Origin: Cordilura impudica
Taxonomy: Eukaryota; Arthropoda; Insecta; Diptera; Scathophagidae
DNA: 64,000 nt
Direction: 5' to 3'
Assembly (NCBI GenBank): GCA_963682025.1
Contig: OY821517.1
Location: forward strand, 296,408,844 to 296,472,843
The notes under the pieces are model-generated. The model made no database searches and had not been told where the DNA came from. It worked only from the letters and a program-made list of their open reading frames with translations. This document shows positions 33,525 to 43,439 of the stretch, piece by piece. A program made the position numbers and the translations under genes. Position 1 is the stretch's first letter. The number at the start of each line of letters is the position of its first letter.

Positions 33525-34365
33525 CGCTTTTATTTATTTATTTATTTATATATTAAATCTATGGTAAAACCTTACAGACTGTTAAGTATAATACAGAGAA
33601 AAAAAAATATAATATATACAAACCCTTAAATCAAAAATTTGACATTATGTATTTAAAAATAATATAATATTGCGTTTAATAATATCATCATTTAAAGAAA
33701 AATCAATTAAATTGTATAGATCATTGAAATCATGGCACATTCTTCTAAATGGATCAGCATCGGCAAACTTTTGACGACAGATTGGGATGAACAGTGGAGT
33801 GTAAAAACGTGTTGATCATGCCGGAACGTTCATGGAGATGTTGTCCATAAGAAAATTTGAGCATATGTCACCTCGAATTAAGTTAAATAAAAACATAACA
33901 TTAAGCATTGTTCTTCGGATTTTTAAAGACGGCAGTTTGATTTGAGAAAGTCTAATTGTATATGATGGCAGATTAACAAAACTTGGATAAGAACGTGTTA
34001 AGCAGTAAAGCAGAAATTGCTTCTGGACCGATTCAATTTTGGCACTGCGAATATTAGATAGTAGATCCCAAATAACAGACCCGAATTCGAAAATTGGTTT
34101 TACTAGGGAGATGTATAGTTGTTTGGTAACTGTAGGGTCATTGAATTCCTTTGCCCATCTTTTAATGAAGGCCAGTACACCACGTGCTTTTATAATTATC
34201 ATCGAAATGTGTTGAACAAACTTTAATTTGGCATCTAAAAGAACACCCAGATCCAGGATTTTATTTACTTGCTCCAACTGGTAATCTCCAAATTTGTAAC
34301 AACCAAATGCACCTAATTTTCTAGTAAAGTGCTGGACAATACAATAATTTGCATTTATGCCTTTG
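33525..34365 (-). mobile_element. Jockey/CR1-like retrotransposon, 3' fragment
   Basis: The left end is a (TTTA)n run at 33527-33550, i.e. a (TAAA)n 3' tail on minus. The 3' UTR occupies about 33551-33815 and coding sequence continues to about 34365, where homology ends, consistent with 5' truncation. Confidence 0.7.
33816..34365 (-). pseudogene. Reverse transcriptase C-terminal part, Jockey/CR1-like
   Basis: Open frame from about 34360 (FTRKLGAFGCYKFGDYQLE) through NKILDLGVLLDAKLKFVQH, RGVLAFIKRWAKEFNDP, LYISLVKPIFEFGSVIWD, IESVQKQFLLYCL and SLKIRRTMLNVMFLFNLIRG to a stop at 33816. These are the thumb and C-terminal motifs that follow RT in Jockey-like elements. The catalytic palm with YADD is not present. 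No stop interrupts the remaining 180 codons. Confidence 0.82.
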
Positions 34366-35310
34366 TATTAAAAATGAAATCTTCCAGAAAGAATTGACAT
34401 TTTCTAAATAAGGAGAACAAAAAACTCATATTTTTTTTAAAGTGAGAACATCAAAAAAGGAAAAAAAAAATGATTATATTTTTAGTATTGCCATTTTCGC
34501 AGAAAATGAATTAAGACGACGCACACTGGGTTCAAATACTCATATTTCGAGGATTAATTAAACAATGAAATTTTATATATCGTCAAAACTATTTATACTT
34601 GCTTGAAGCATATAATTCTACATCACTAGCTGAAAAAATAAATATCAAAAGTGCTCTCGTTTGTTTGCAGTGACAGATCAAAATCAAAGTTTATTATTTT
34701 TTTTTTGTGAAAAAAAATGCTGAAAAAGTGAAAATTTACTCGCGAAAAAATCTTATTAGTTTGAAACGTTATTGAAAAAGTGACCAACTAAACTGTGGAG
34801 CCATCAAGTTCAGGCAATTATGCAAATATATTGATAAAGTAGGTGGTACAAATTTAGTGTGTCAAAAAAAAAAATATAGTTTTATAGTTTAAGTTGACAT
34901 ATAGTTATTATTCCTGTCCATTCGTGTGGAGATTTTTGGCTTATTTTAAAGATCATACATATAGATCATAATATGTTGGAGAAATTTACGCTGCATTGTT
35001 GTGCACTTTAGAAGCTGTGCATTTGTTTATAATAAGGCTCGTGAAGCTAAAATTTACCAACAAAACATATAGGTCTGGCATCTGCTGCTGTTATTGATAC
35101 TGTTTTAATATACTAATTGTTGTTGTTATTTCTTATTAATATTATTTTTTATTTTTGTTTTTCTCTAATAAAATTCTTTGTGTTGATATTGTTTTTTAAT
35201 AACATTATTTGTAGTTTTAAATAGTGTTGTGCAGTTTGGAGTTATCGGTTCAAACTGATAATGTTTTTTCTCTATGTGTAGGAACAAGTTCAACAGTTGT
35301 TTTTTATGCT
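34366..35310. other. AT-rich interval, no gene recognised
   Basis: Nothing identified apart from homopolymer runs. Confidence 0.35.
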
Positions 35311-36250
35311 CGTCGCACAGTGGCGCCCGTAGAGCAAACGAGGTTGCAAAAATCAAAATTTTCATGTGCGCCGACGAAGTTTTGAATAAACGCATGTTAT
35401 AAGAAACTTTTCAACGATTTCAAATATGCTACTCTTAATAATATCAAATTTTTAGTTTAGAAGATATAACCGTTCAAAGTTGACCGACTTTCGGTTTTCA
35501 AAAAAACACACAATTTTAGTCAATTTGTTGCGATTTCAGGTGTAATATCACGAAAAATAGGTAACGAATCGCCTTATTTTTTGCTTGTGTTGATTGATGT
35601 ATTTATTAAATGTATAATGATAAAAAAAAAAGAATTAACTGTTTGCTTTGTGTTTCTCCTGGTAAATCACTATTTAAAAACTATCCATTTTTTCACTATT
35701 TTTCAACTTTGATGGAAAATAAAAAAAGTCTGTATCTTTCTATATTTGCCATATTTGCAAAACATGTTCTTCGATTATTTCTTTACATAATTCAAAAGGT
35801 TTTATCTGCCCGTACGTGCCCGTTTGGCTTCTAGGGGTAAAAAAGGTTAAAAACACATGGTTGCAGAAATTGTATGGCGTGCATCCCTTACATATTTTGA
35901 CTGACAGTAGTTTGATCTAATATTTTGAAAATTGCATTTTAAGTCGGTTGCCTACCTGTGAGCCTCTGCCAAAGTCTACTCTCAATATTCTGTTACAGAC
36001 ACAGGATGCACAAAACCTCACTTAAAAATTACTTTGGAGTACAAATGGTCAAGAACAATATTGACTTATGGTCCCTCCAGGTAGGCACAAATCTTATTTA
36101 GACACGAGCATAATATCAAAATTGCATAATTCAGCCTAAATCCATATGTATGCAGGGAACATGTAAATTTTTAGGCATGGTAGCATAAGCCTATATATTG
36201 CAAAATAAGCATAATGCCTGGATTAGTCTACGACTGAAAGTTGGCGCAAC

Positions 36251-36310
36251 AAGTACTGAAACCATGGCGTTAAACAATTTAAGTACTGAAAACATGGCTT
36301 TGAACAATTT
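36251..36310 (+). repeat. 30-bp tandem duplication carrying the start codon of Transib C
   Basis: 36251-36280 and 36281-36310 are near-identical units of AAGTACTGAAACCATGGCGT plus TAAACAATTT. Each carries an ATG in the same frame, so the N-terminus reads NNLSTENMALNNL. Transib B has a single unit without ATG. Confidence 0.85.
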
Positions 36311-37431
36311 AAAATTATTTGAACTGTTTAGAAGGTCAACCACACCAAAGTTTTTCACGGAAGCTGCTTTAGAAGAACCTGATAGCTTGCTTATACGGAA
36401 ATATTGAGAGAAGCGAAATTATAAAAAATAATTTTTATTTGATATATGCAAATATTAAGGGAAAATGTGTGAAATCTAATCGAACCATTCAGAACTTCCA
36501 CTCCAAATACGAGGACTGGCTTAATGAAGACACCATCCTGGATATTGGAGAAGGAAAATATATTGAATGCAATTATGAGTTCCACCTGACAATGTTTGAC
36601 GGAAAAGTCGTAAACGAACTGACAGGAACAACCTCAACATTGTCATGCCTGATTTGCAAAAACAGTCAGAAGAACTTTGGTAATTTAAACGATTCTACAA
36701 ACGAGGAGAATTACGAATATGGAATGTCACCATTGCATGCAAGGATAAGGTGTATGGAGTTCTTGCTAAAACTGGCGTATACCCTACCACAAGAGGAGGA
36801 AAACTTCGATGAAAATACATCAATAAAGGATAAGGAAAAGATCAGAAAGAAGAAAATACAGGATGCTTTTTTTAAACAAGTTGGACTAAAAGTAGACTGT
36901 CCCAAGCACGGTTACGGTAACTCAAACGATGGAAACACTTCTAGAATAACTAGAATCACTGGAATTGACAATCAAATCGTGAAAATATTGGGATCGATCT
37001 TGAATGTTTTAAACTGCAAAGAAAATGTCAATTCTACAAAATATGGAGAATATGCATCGAAAAGTGCACCTCTTTTAGCAGAAATGTATCCACAGTAGCA
37101 GTTGACCCCGACCGTTCATAAAATATTGGCGCATGGCAAAGATATAATTGAGTACCAGTCTTTGCCAATTGGAGAGCTTTCTGAAGAAGCACAGGAGTCT
37201 CTTAACAAATTTTATAAAAAATATAGATTGCAGAACACATTCAAAGCATCAAGGGTAAGGCAAAATGAGGACCTCTTCAACATGTTGGCAGCATCTTCCG
37301 ATCCACTTATTTCTTCCCTGCGGCATGTGAAGTCACGAATAGAGTTAAAAAATAATTATAATTTAGAAATGATTAGTCTTTTAGATATACCTTCTCTTAC
37401 GAATTGTGATGAATATTTTACAGAAAATTGA
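36264..37431 (+). pseudogene. Transib transposase, internal deletion, one stop, one insertion
   Basis: Starts at ATG 36264 (second ATG 36294 in a duplicated 30-bp unit), reading NLKLFELFRRST, then about 100 bp of extra sequence with a stop at 36405 absent from Transib B. It resumes at 36457 with KCVKSNRTIQNFHSKYEDWL and jumps from NEDTILDI to GEGKYIECNYEF, losing the region expected to hold the first catalytic aspartate. Then NELTGTTSTLSC, MSPLHARIRCMEFLLKL, KKIQDAFFKQVGLKVDCPKH, GNSNDGNTSR, TAG 37096-37098, TPTVHKILAHGKDIIEY, IGELSEEAQESLNK and SSDPLISSLR. Intact Transib proteins are roughly 650-700 residues; about 360 remain. It cannot encode active transposase. Confidence 0.85.
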
Positions 37432-38064
37432 AAAAGTAAATTTAAAAAAGAAGTAATTTTTTTTTAATTTGTTGGGTAATAATTTAAAACATAAAACCCT
37501 AAAAAAAAATAAAAACAATCTAAAAATGTAAAAATAATTTTTTTTAGTTACCATAAAATTGATTTTTATACAAATTTTAACTTTGATGACCCACAAGTAG
37601 GCCCCTACAAAGCGTAGCACCCCTTCCAAACGCTCATTTCATAGGCTGAACAGTTATCTATCATATGCTTGTCAATTCCTTAATTATTGACCATTTCATC
37701 ACAATATTCCGTATAGCAGTATGTACGGGGATATTTGTAGTTCTAAATTCAATTTCTAAATAGAATGATAAATCAAATAGATATACGATCTTATCATTAT
37801 TTCACTATGCGAGTTCTTGAATAAATTGGTAGTTCTTTTTAAAACTTTTTAATATTGCAGCAACATTTCCTGAAGAAAATATGTTTTTGCTGAGGGTGGG
37901 GTATACCCGAAAGAAAATATAGTAGGTTCTCGTAATTTTTTTGTGCTCTATTCGATTATGTATCACGCGAGGTTTTCGAGATACAGAAAAAATGTTTTTA
38001 TTCGTGTTTTACATAAAAAATCATTAGCTTATTTAAAAATTAATGAACTTTCAAGTTATTTGAA
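37432..38064. other. Probable 3' region of Transib C
   Basis: Non-coding AT-rich sequence between the transposase stop and CGTCG at 38065. No inverted terminal heptamer was found. Confidence 0.35.
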
Positions 38065-38107
38065 CGTCGCACAGTGGCTGAAAATTGTTTTTCATTGGCC
38101 AAAAATC
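38065..38107 (+). repeat. Second Transib-like terminus (RSS-like)
   Basis: CGTCG (38065-38069), CACAGTG (38070-38076), 22-bp spacer, then CCAAAAATC (38099-38107), 7 of 9 matches to the RSS nonamer. The sequence past the heptamer (GCTGAAAATTG) differs from Transib B and C, so it belongs to a different subfamily. No coding sequence follows before repeat R1 at 38327. Confidence 0.55.
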
Positions 38108-38326
38108 TGTAACTTTTGAACCGATCAAAATATTTTAGTAGTTCATTTTCTAGTGGGTAGCCATTTAGTTGAGCTTGAGTCTGTTCTAATTTCATTAAAG
38201 TTGATTAAGTCGTTTTAAAGAAATTCAAATTTGAACTTTTCATTTTTTTTTTTTACTTTTAGCGTGAAACATGGGTTTCTTATTTTTTTATTTAATAAAA
38301 AATATCATATTTGGATTTTAATATTA

Positions 38327-38701
38327 ACTAGCAGATACCAGCATTCGAAGTTCGACTGCAAATTCTAGGAAATTTAATTTTTTCATTTAGTAAAAACTCT
38401 AAAAGTATGCTTCACAATTCAACTCATTTTAAATGAAGAAAACAAACTCAACACATTAACACAACCACACTAACAAATTTAATAAACACACACATAACAT
38501 TGTATAATTTTGTGTATGTGTTAGTAGCAACTTTAAATGCGATTTGCTCAAAATAAAGGAAAAATTTTAAAAATCTGTAAATCTGCAAAACGGTTAAAAA
38601 GAAATACATTTCAAATCAAAAATTTTATGTCAAAATCGGAGTAAAACTGTGAAACTTACATCGGTCGCAAGAAATCGCCTTGCTTATTAATATTATAGAT
38701 T
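38327..38701 (+). repeat. Interspersed repeat R1, copy 3
   Basis: From ACTAGCAGATACCAGCATTC to ATTAATATTATAGATTA, collinear with 3745-4121. It has the AACAAATTTAATAAACACAC and GCAAGAAATCGCC landmarks. Confidence 0.78.
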
Positions 38702-39238
38702 ACAAGCAAAAAAATTTCTACACTCAAAAAAAAATGGTAAAATCAACTTGAAATGTTGCTATTACTACTGAAAAATTAAAAGTTTTTTGCCGTCAAATTT
38801 GCAAATTTGCTTGCGCTCAAAGAATATTTCCACTTAAAAACACGTTAGTAATATTATCTAATAGTCTTGATATTACTACAGAAAAATTTATAATTTTTGC
38901 TGTCAAATTTGTTAATTTTTGCAAAATAAATCTGCTGTACTTTAGCGCAATGATTCTGATTTTGATATAAAAATAAGGGTTTTTATTTTTTGAATCTTTC
39001 TTATTTATTAAAACATTTCATACATATGTGGGTAAAAACAACCTTTAAAAAACTGCAATAGATTTTATTGGGATTTGCAACAATGGGAGGTTCTGTTTAT
39101 TACAGTTTTTTTTTACTAATAATAAGTTTTTCGTACTTATAATTACACGGTGATACAAAAAATAAAAAATTGCAATAACTTGTAAAATGACGTAGTGAAG
39201 GTTGTAGGTCTAGCCGAGCGTAGTACACAACCGGTTTT
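38702..39238. other. AT-rich interval with a loose duplicated segment
   Basis: TTTTTTGCCGTCAAATTTGC (near 38785) and TTTTTGCTGTCAAATTTG (near 38898) are about 112 bp apart with similar flanks, a degenerate duplication. Nothing coding was seen. Confidence 0.4.
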
Positions 39239-39840
39239 AAAAGTTCCAATATACCGTCAAATTTCCGAGATATCGGGAAAAGTGTATTTTTTTGGACTAG
39301 CGCACCTAAACATTTGTAACTCAGTCATTTTGTAATCGATTTCAAATTCTTAAACGGTATTAGTAAGAAACGAACATGGTCTTTCCAAATATATGTACTT
39401 ATATACTTTCATTACCCTATTAAGATAAATATGTAGAGATTTTTTGAATAATATCTAAAGTTTTCAGTTTTTTTTAAACTTTTTCAACTTCTACGAGAGT
39501 TTTTATCGAATCTTCTTTTAAAGGCAATAGGCTTAAAGTCGGTGTCTTTCTGAGTGAAACAAGCTTTCATTTGCTTAAATCGGTTAAAAATTGACGAAGT
39601 TATAGTCCTTTTTGTAAACAAGAGAGATTAGAGTACCTTAAATTTTTAATTTTTTTTTAATTTTTGCTAAAGAATCGCCTTTAAAATCCAATTAAAATTG
39701 GCTTTTGTTTTGTTATTTATGTTTCAATTAACAAATTAATTAAACTTTACTTGTTTTTTGCTTACTCAAGTTCGGCGTATGCCAAAGCCAACTTCAGGAA
39801 CATAAGTCAAATACAATTCTAGCTTTAGGACTTATTATAA

Positions 39841-40098
39841 TGCCTGGTTTTCACTATGTCACTTAAACTGACAACAAGGAATTGCCCCAACTGACATCTC
39901 GTAATTTTCTATTCATTACGTTTGCATTACATCTTATAAACGAACAAAAAATCCGGCTGTCAAACACAAACAAATTGCCAACATGCTGGCAATTTCATTT
40001 TAGATGTTGTAAATGACAAGACATTAAACCCCGTTTTCATACAACTGACAATAATAGGCAACAATTGCCAGTGAAAATGACATAATGAAAATCAGGCA
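39841..40098. mobile_element. MITE with TAA duplication (258 bp)
   Basis: The left end TGCCTGGTTTTCACTATGTC and the reverse complement of the right end TGCCTGATTTTCATTATGTC match over 20 bases with 3 differences. TAA flanks both sides (39838-39840 and 40099-40101). Three-base TAA/TTA duplications are typical of PIF/Harbinger MITEs. Inserted in the 5' region of LTE2. Confidence 0.75.
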
Positions 40099-40430
40099 TA
40101 AGACTGTACTAAAAAAAAGCTAGTATGATACAAACAAGGCATAAGTGCGAAGGAGAAAGAAACAAAATCCACTCTGCTTAGTGTAGTATTCTATCATTGT
40201 AAGTAAAATTTTTTTTAAATTTTTTTGTAATTATACTTTTACTTTTTTTTTGATACTAGCAAGCATGTTGTTTATTTGTTAGTATTTGTGGTGCAGCTTC
40301 AAAAAAACAACATATTTTTTCATGAAGAAAAGCTAACCTTAAATATTAAATTGTGTTATCTATAAAAAGTTGAGTGTTTTTTGTTTTATATTTTATGGTA
40401 AAACCGATATAAATTTTCCCTACTCCTACA

Positions 40431-42207
40431 ATGTGTAATAAGCGTAATCAATTTTGTTACATTTGCGGCTTATTCGTTGACAAGAAACAACGATTAGAAT
40501 TGATCAAAAATAAAGCAATACTTTTAGCTTTCAATCTATACTTTGATCGCTCTTACGTTAGAAGTGTTTGGTATGAACCCGACTATATTTGTTTAAGGTG
40601 CTCTTCAGCACTCAACAAATGTAGAAAATGCGATAAACAACTGTTTCCATTCTCGGTCCCAATGGTTTGGCATCGTCAATTTTTCCATAAGCCAGAGATA
40701 TGCTACTTCTGCCAAACGAATGTCGTTGGTCATCGGTACAAAACCCGTGATCGCATACAATATGCTAATGTGTCAACAGTATGTAAGCCCGTTCTAAGAG
40801 AAATTGAAGATAAGGAAGATGAAACTACAGAACTGCAAATTTCATCTACAGCTACTAATATATTTGATAGAATGGAAAATGACAATACATTTTTACCATT
40901 GGGAACATTATCGTCGGAACGTCATTTAATAACAAACGAAGATTACCATGACCTTGTGCGCGATTTGGGATTATCGTGGAGACAAACCGAAATTTTGGGT
41001 TCCCGATTAAAACAAAGGAATGTAGTGGAAAGCAACTTCGAAGCTACATTTGGAAGAAAAACTATGCTATTAACGTCGTTCTAAAAAATTTTTAAAGTTG
41101 ATGATATAAACAACAAGCTCGTATATTGCACGGATGTGGATGAGTTATTTGTTTGTCTCAGTCACGAACATCGACCACAAGATTGGCGGTTATTCTTAGA
41201 TGGTGCATGTAAAAGTAAGTATTCTATCGATCATATCTGTAAATTAAAAATTTATAATTCATGAATTTGTAAGGTCCTTTTGCATAACGAGAATCAGTTG
41301 CCATTAGTTCCTATAGCATATGCTACTGATATGAAAGAAACATATGCACCATTGGGGAAGATTCTAAGTTTAATTAATTATGAGAAATTCGAATGGCAAA
41401 TTGTCTCTGACTTAAAAGTATTGACAATTATTTTTGGAATCAAGGAGGTTTCACTAAATTTCCCTGTTATCTTTGTGAATGGAATAGTCGTGCAAAAGAC
41501 CAATACAAATGCAAAGACTGGCTGCCAAGAAAATCATTGCAACTAGGCGAAAAAAAAATGTTGTTAACATCCCACTTGTCCGAGCCGAGAAGATTATTTT
41601 GCCGCCGTTGCATTTAAAGCTAGGCTGTATAAAGCAATTCGTTAAATAACTGGACAGGGACAGCGAGGCTTTTTCACACTTTAGATTCGTATTTCCAAAA
41701 CTAAGTGACGGCAAAATAAAAGAAGGCATGTATAAGATATTTTGAGACGTAGAGTAGTTACACCCAATTGTTTTATGTGTTTATTTGCAGGTATTTTTGT
41801 TGGACCACAAATCTGAAAAATGTTTTTAGATGAAGACTTTCCTATCAAATTAAATGAAGTTGAAAAGAGAGCCTGGATGAGTTTCATATCTTTATGTAAA
41901 CATTTTTTGGGTAACAAAAGAAGTGCTGACTGATGTTGTTAGTGAATTTTTAGAGGCGTATGCAGAAATGGGGTGCAGAATGTCAATAAAAATACATTTT
42001 TTGCATTCTCGCTTGGAATTCTTCCCAGAAAATCTGGGCCAATTTAGTGACGAGCAGGGCGAACGCTTCCACCAAGAGCTATCAACAATGGAAACGCGGT
42101 TCGAAGGAAAAAGTCAAATCAGAATGCTAGCGAATTACTGTTGGTCGCTAAAACGTGAAACCGATGATTTGTCTTACAAACGTGCTAGATTAAGTCAACA
42201 TTTTTAA
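40431..42207 (+). pseudogene. Putative LTE2 transposase of the CYLCEW / EQGERFH family, decayed
   Basis: The first frame (40431-41081) has an N-terminal zinc-binding region of CxxC pairs (CYIC, CLRC, CRKC, CYFC) and NEDYHDLVRDLGLSWRQTEI. After a stop at 41082 come CTDVDELFVCLSHEHRPQDW and LHNENQLPLVPIAYATD. A frameshift near 41440 gives GGFTKFPCYLCEWNSRAKDQ; another near 41555 gives ILPPLHLKLGCIKQFVK and FPKLSDGKIKEG. The end (41923-42207) reads GCRMSIKIHFLHSRLEFF, ENLGQFSDEQGERFHQEL and MLANYCWSLKRE. Probable introns lie around 41214-41273 (GTAAGT donor) and 41725-41790 (TTTGCAG acceptor). I know this as a very common unnamed arthropod family; its superfamily and catalytic residues are unknown to me. 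Confidence 0.75.
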
Positions 42208-42669
42208 AAAATAAACATAATAAAAACAACTTTAAATTATTTTCTTTTTTTTTAATCATATAATCGAAATCGGTTTTTCATTGTTTACAAAAAGTACTAT
42301 AAATTTGTCAATTTTTAACCGATTTAAGAAACTGAAAGCTTGTTTCACTCAGACGGACACTGACTATAAGACTGTTGTTCTTTTAAAAGAAGATTCGAAA
42401 AAAATTGTCGTAGAAGTTGAAAAAGTTTAAAAAAAAAACTGAAAAATTTAGATATTATTCAAAAAATCTCTACATATTTATCTTAATAGGGTAATGAAAA
42501 TATATACATATATTTGGAAAGAACATGTTCGTTTATTATTAAGACCGTTTAAAAATTTGAAATCGATTAAAAAATGACTGAGCTACAAATGTTTAGGTGC
42601 ACTAGTCCAAAAAAATTCACTTTTCCCGATATCTCGGAAATTTGAGGGTATATTGGAACTTTATAATTA

Positions 42670-43335
42670 TTATTCATTTGATTCAAATATTGATTGCAAA
42701 TATTGTATATTTTGTTCTGCGTTATTTTTCTCTTTAGTGTTTTTTCACCTAAATTCCGAGGTTCAACTTTCCGTTGATTTCGAATACTGGAGATGAACGA
42801 ATCTGACGTTGCCAATGAAATGTTAAATATATCTTCATATGTGGAATTTCGTGTAATTGTTCTTGTATGTGCTCTTTATAAAATCTGGAATCCTTATTCC
42901 TTTCTTCCTGAGCCTCTTCTGATAGATCTCAGTGTGACACCAAATGATATTTAATGACATTTTCTGCATGATAAAGAATTTTGTATACTGTTGCAGACAT
43001 ATTTTTCCATAGGTATTTGGTTGTATGTACTTTTGCAGTTTCATTAGTAAAATTTCCAAATTTTTTGGAATCCATTTCTTCACTGCACGCTATTGTAGCA
43101 CATTATTGTAGCTAATTTCTTTGTGGTGTGTTTTTAGTGCTTTGATGAAATTAGATAATTGCTCTGGTATTTTGATGCTACACGAATTTAATTTTAATTT
43201 TATTTTAACGTAACTAACAACATCTTCCTGGTTTTTGTTTCTAAAATACTCTACGGCCAGTTCTTTATAACTGAAGCTATACTTAGTTTTCTGAATATTT
43301 TTATTTGCGATTGTTATTGCTTAAATATAATATAG
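42670..43335 (-). pseudogene. Transib-like transposase relic E (N- and C-terminal parts, middle deleted)
   Basis: Minus strand: FSYKELAVEYFRNKNQEDVV then SYVKIKLKLN and IPEQLSNFIKALKTHHKEIS (about 43320-43100), then MDSKKFGNFTNETAKVHT, YLWKNMSATVYKILYHAEN, VIKYHLVSH*DLSEEAQEER and ATSDSFISSIRNQRKVEPRN to about 42670. The VYKIL.H..N.I...LSEEAQE.RNKDSRFYKEH core matches loci A, C and D. The whole catalytic middle is missing, plus a TGA before DLSEEAQE and further shifts. The N-terminal part plus leader matches 61110-61440, so both are one subfamily. Confidence 0.65.
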
Positions 43336-43439
43336 CAATTGAGTTTGTATTCAAATGTTACTTTCTTATAAGCCCTTGCATAAGCCATCAGTCTATGTTT
43401 CTAGGTAAAATAAAAAGGTAAGAAAATGGCATTATTGCA

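Larger units (their letters stand above)
35316..38064 (+). mobile_element. Transib element C, internally deleted
   Basis: The left terminus CACAGTG at 35316-35322 follows CGTCG (35311-35315). A 23-bp spacer (35323-35345) separates it from GCAAAAATC (35346-35354), which matches the V(D)J nonamer ACAAAAACC at 7 of 9 positions. The leader is collinear with Transib B. Coding sequence is 36264-37431. No CACTGTG right end was found. CGTCG recurs at 38065-38069, so the right border may be there with an eroded TIR, but that CGTCG also serves another CACAGTG terminus. Confidence 0.75.
39239..42662 (+). mobile_element. DNA transposon with about 390-bp TIRs, unassigned superfamily (LTE2)
   Basis: Left arm 39239-39621 starts AAAGTTCCAATATACCGTCA. 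Right arm about 42281-42662 is its inverted copy ending TGAGGGTATATTGGAACTTT. Shared blocks include GAGATATCGGGAAAAGTG, CACCTAAACATTTGTA and GTTTCACTCAGA-type sequence. The central gene (40431-42207) and a MITE (39841-40098) lie between. No clear target-site duplication could be read: the left flank is TTTTA and the right flank TATAATT. It adjoins Transib relic E on the right. Confidence 0.8.

Noticed and set aside
39236..42666. Assigning LTE2 to a TTAA-duplicating superfamily (Kolobok-like)
   Set aside because: TTAA is present at the left border, but the right border reads TATAATT, so there is no duplication.
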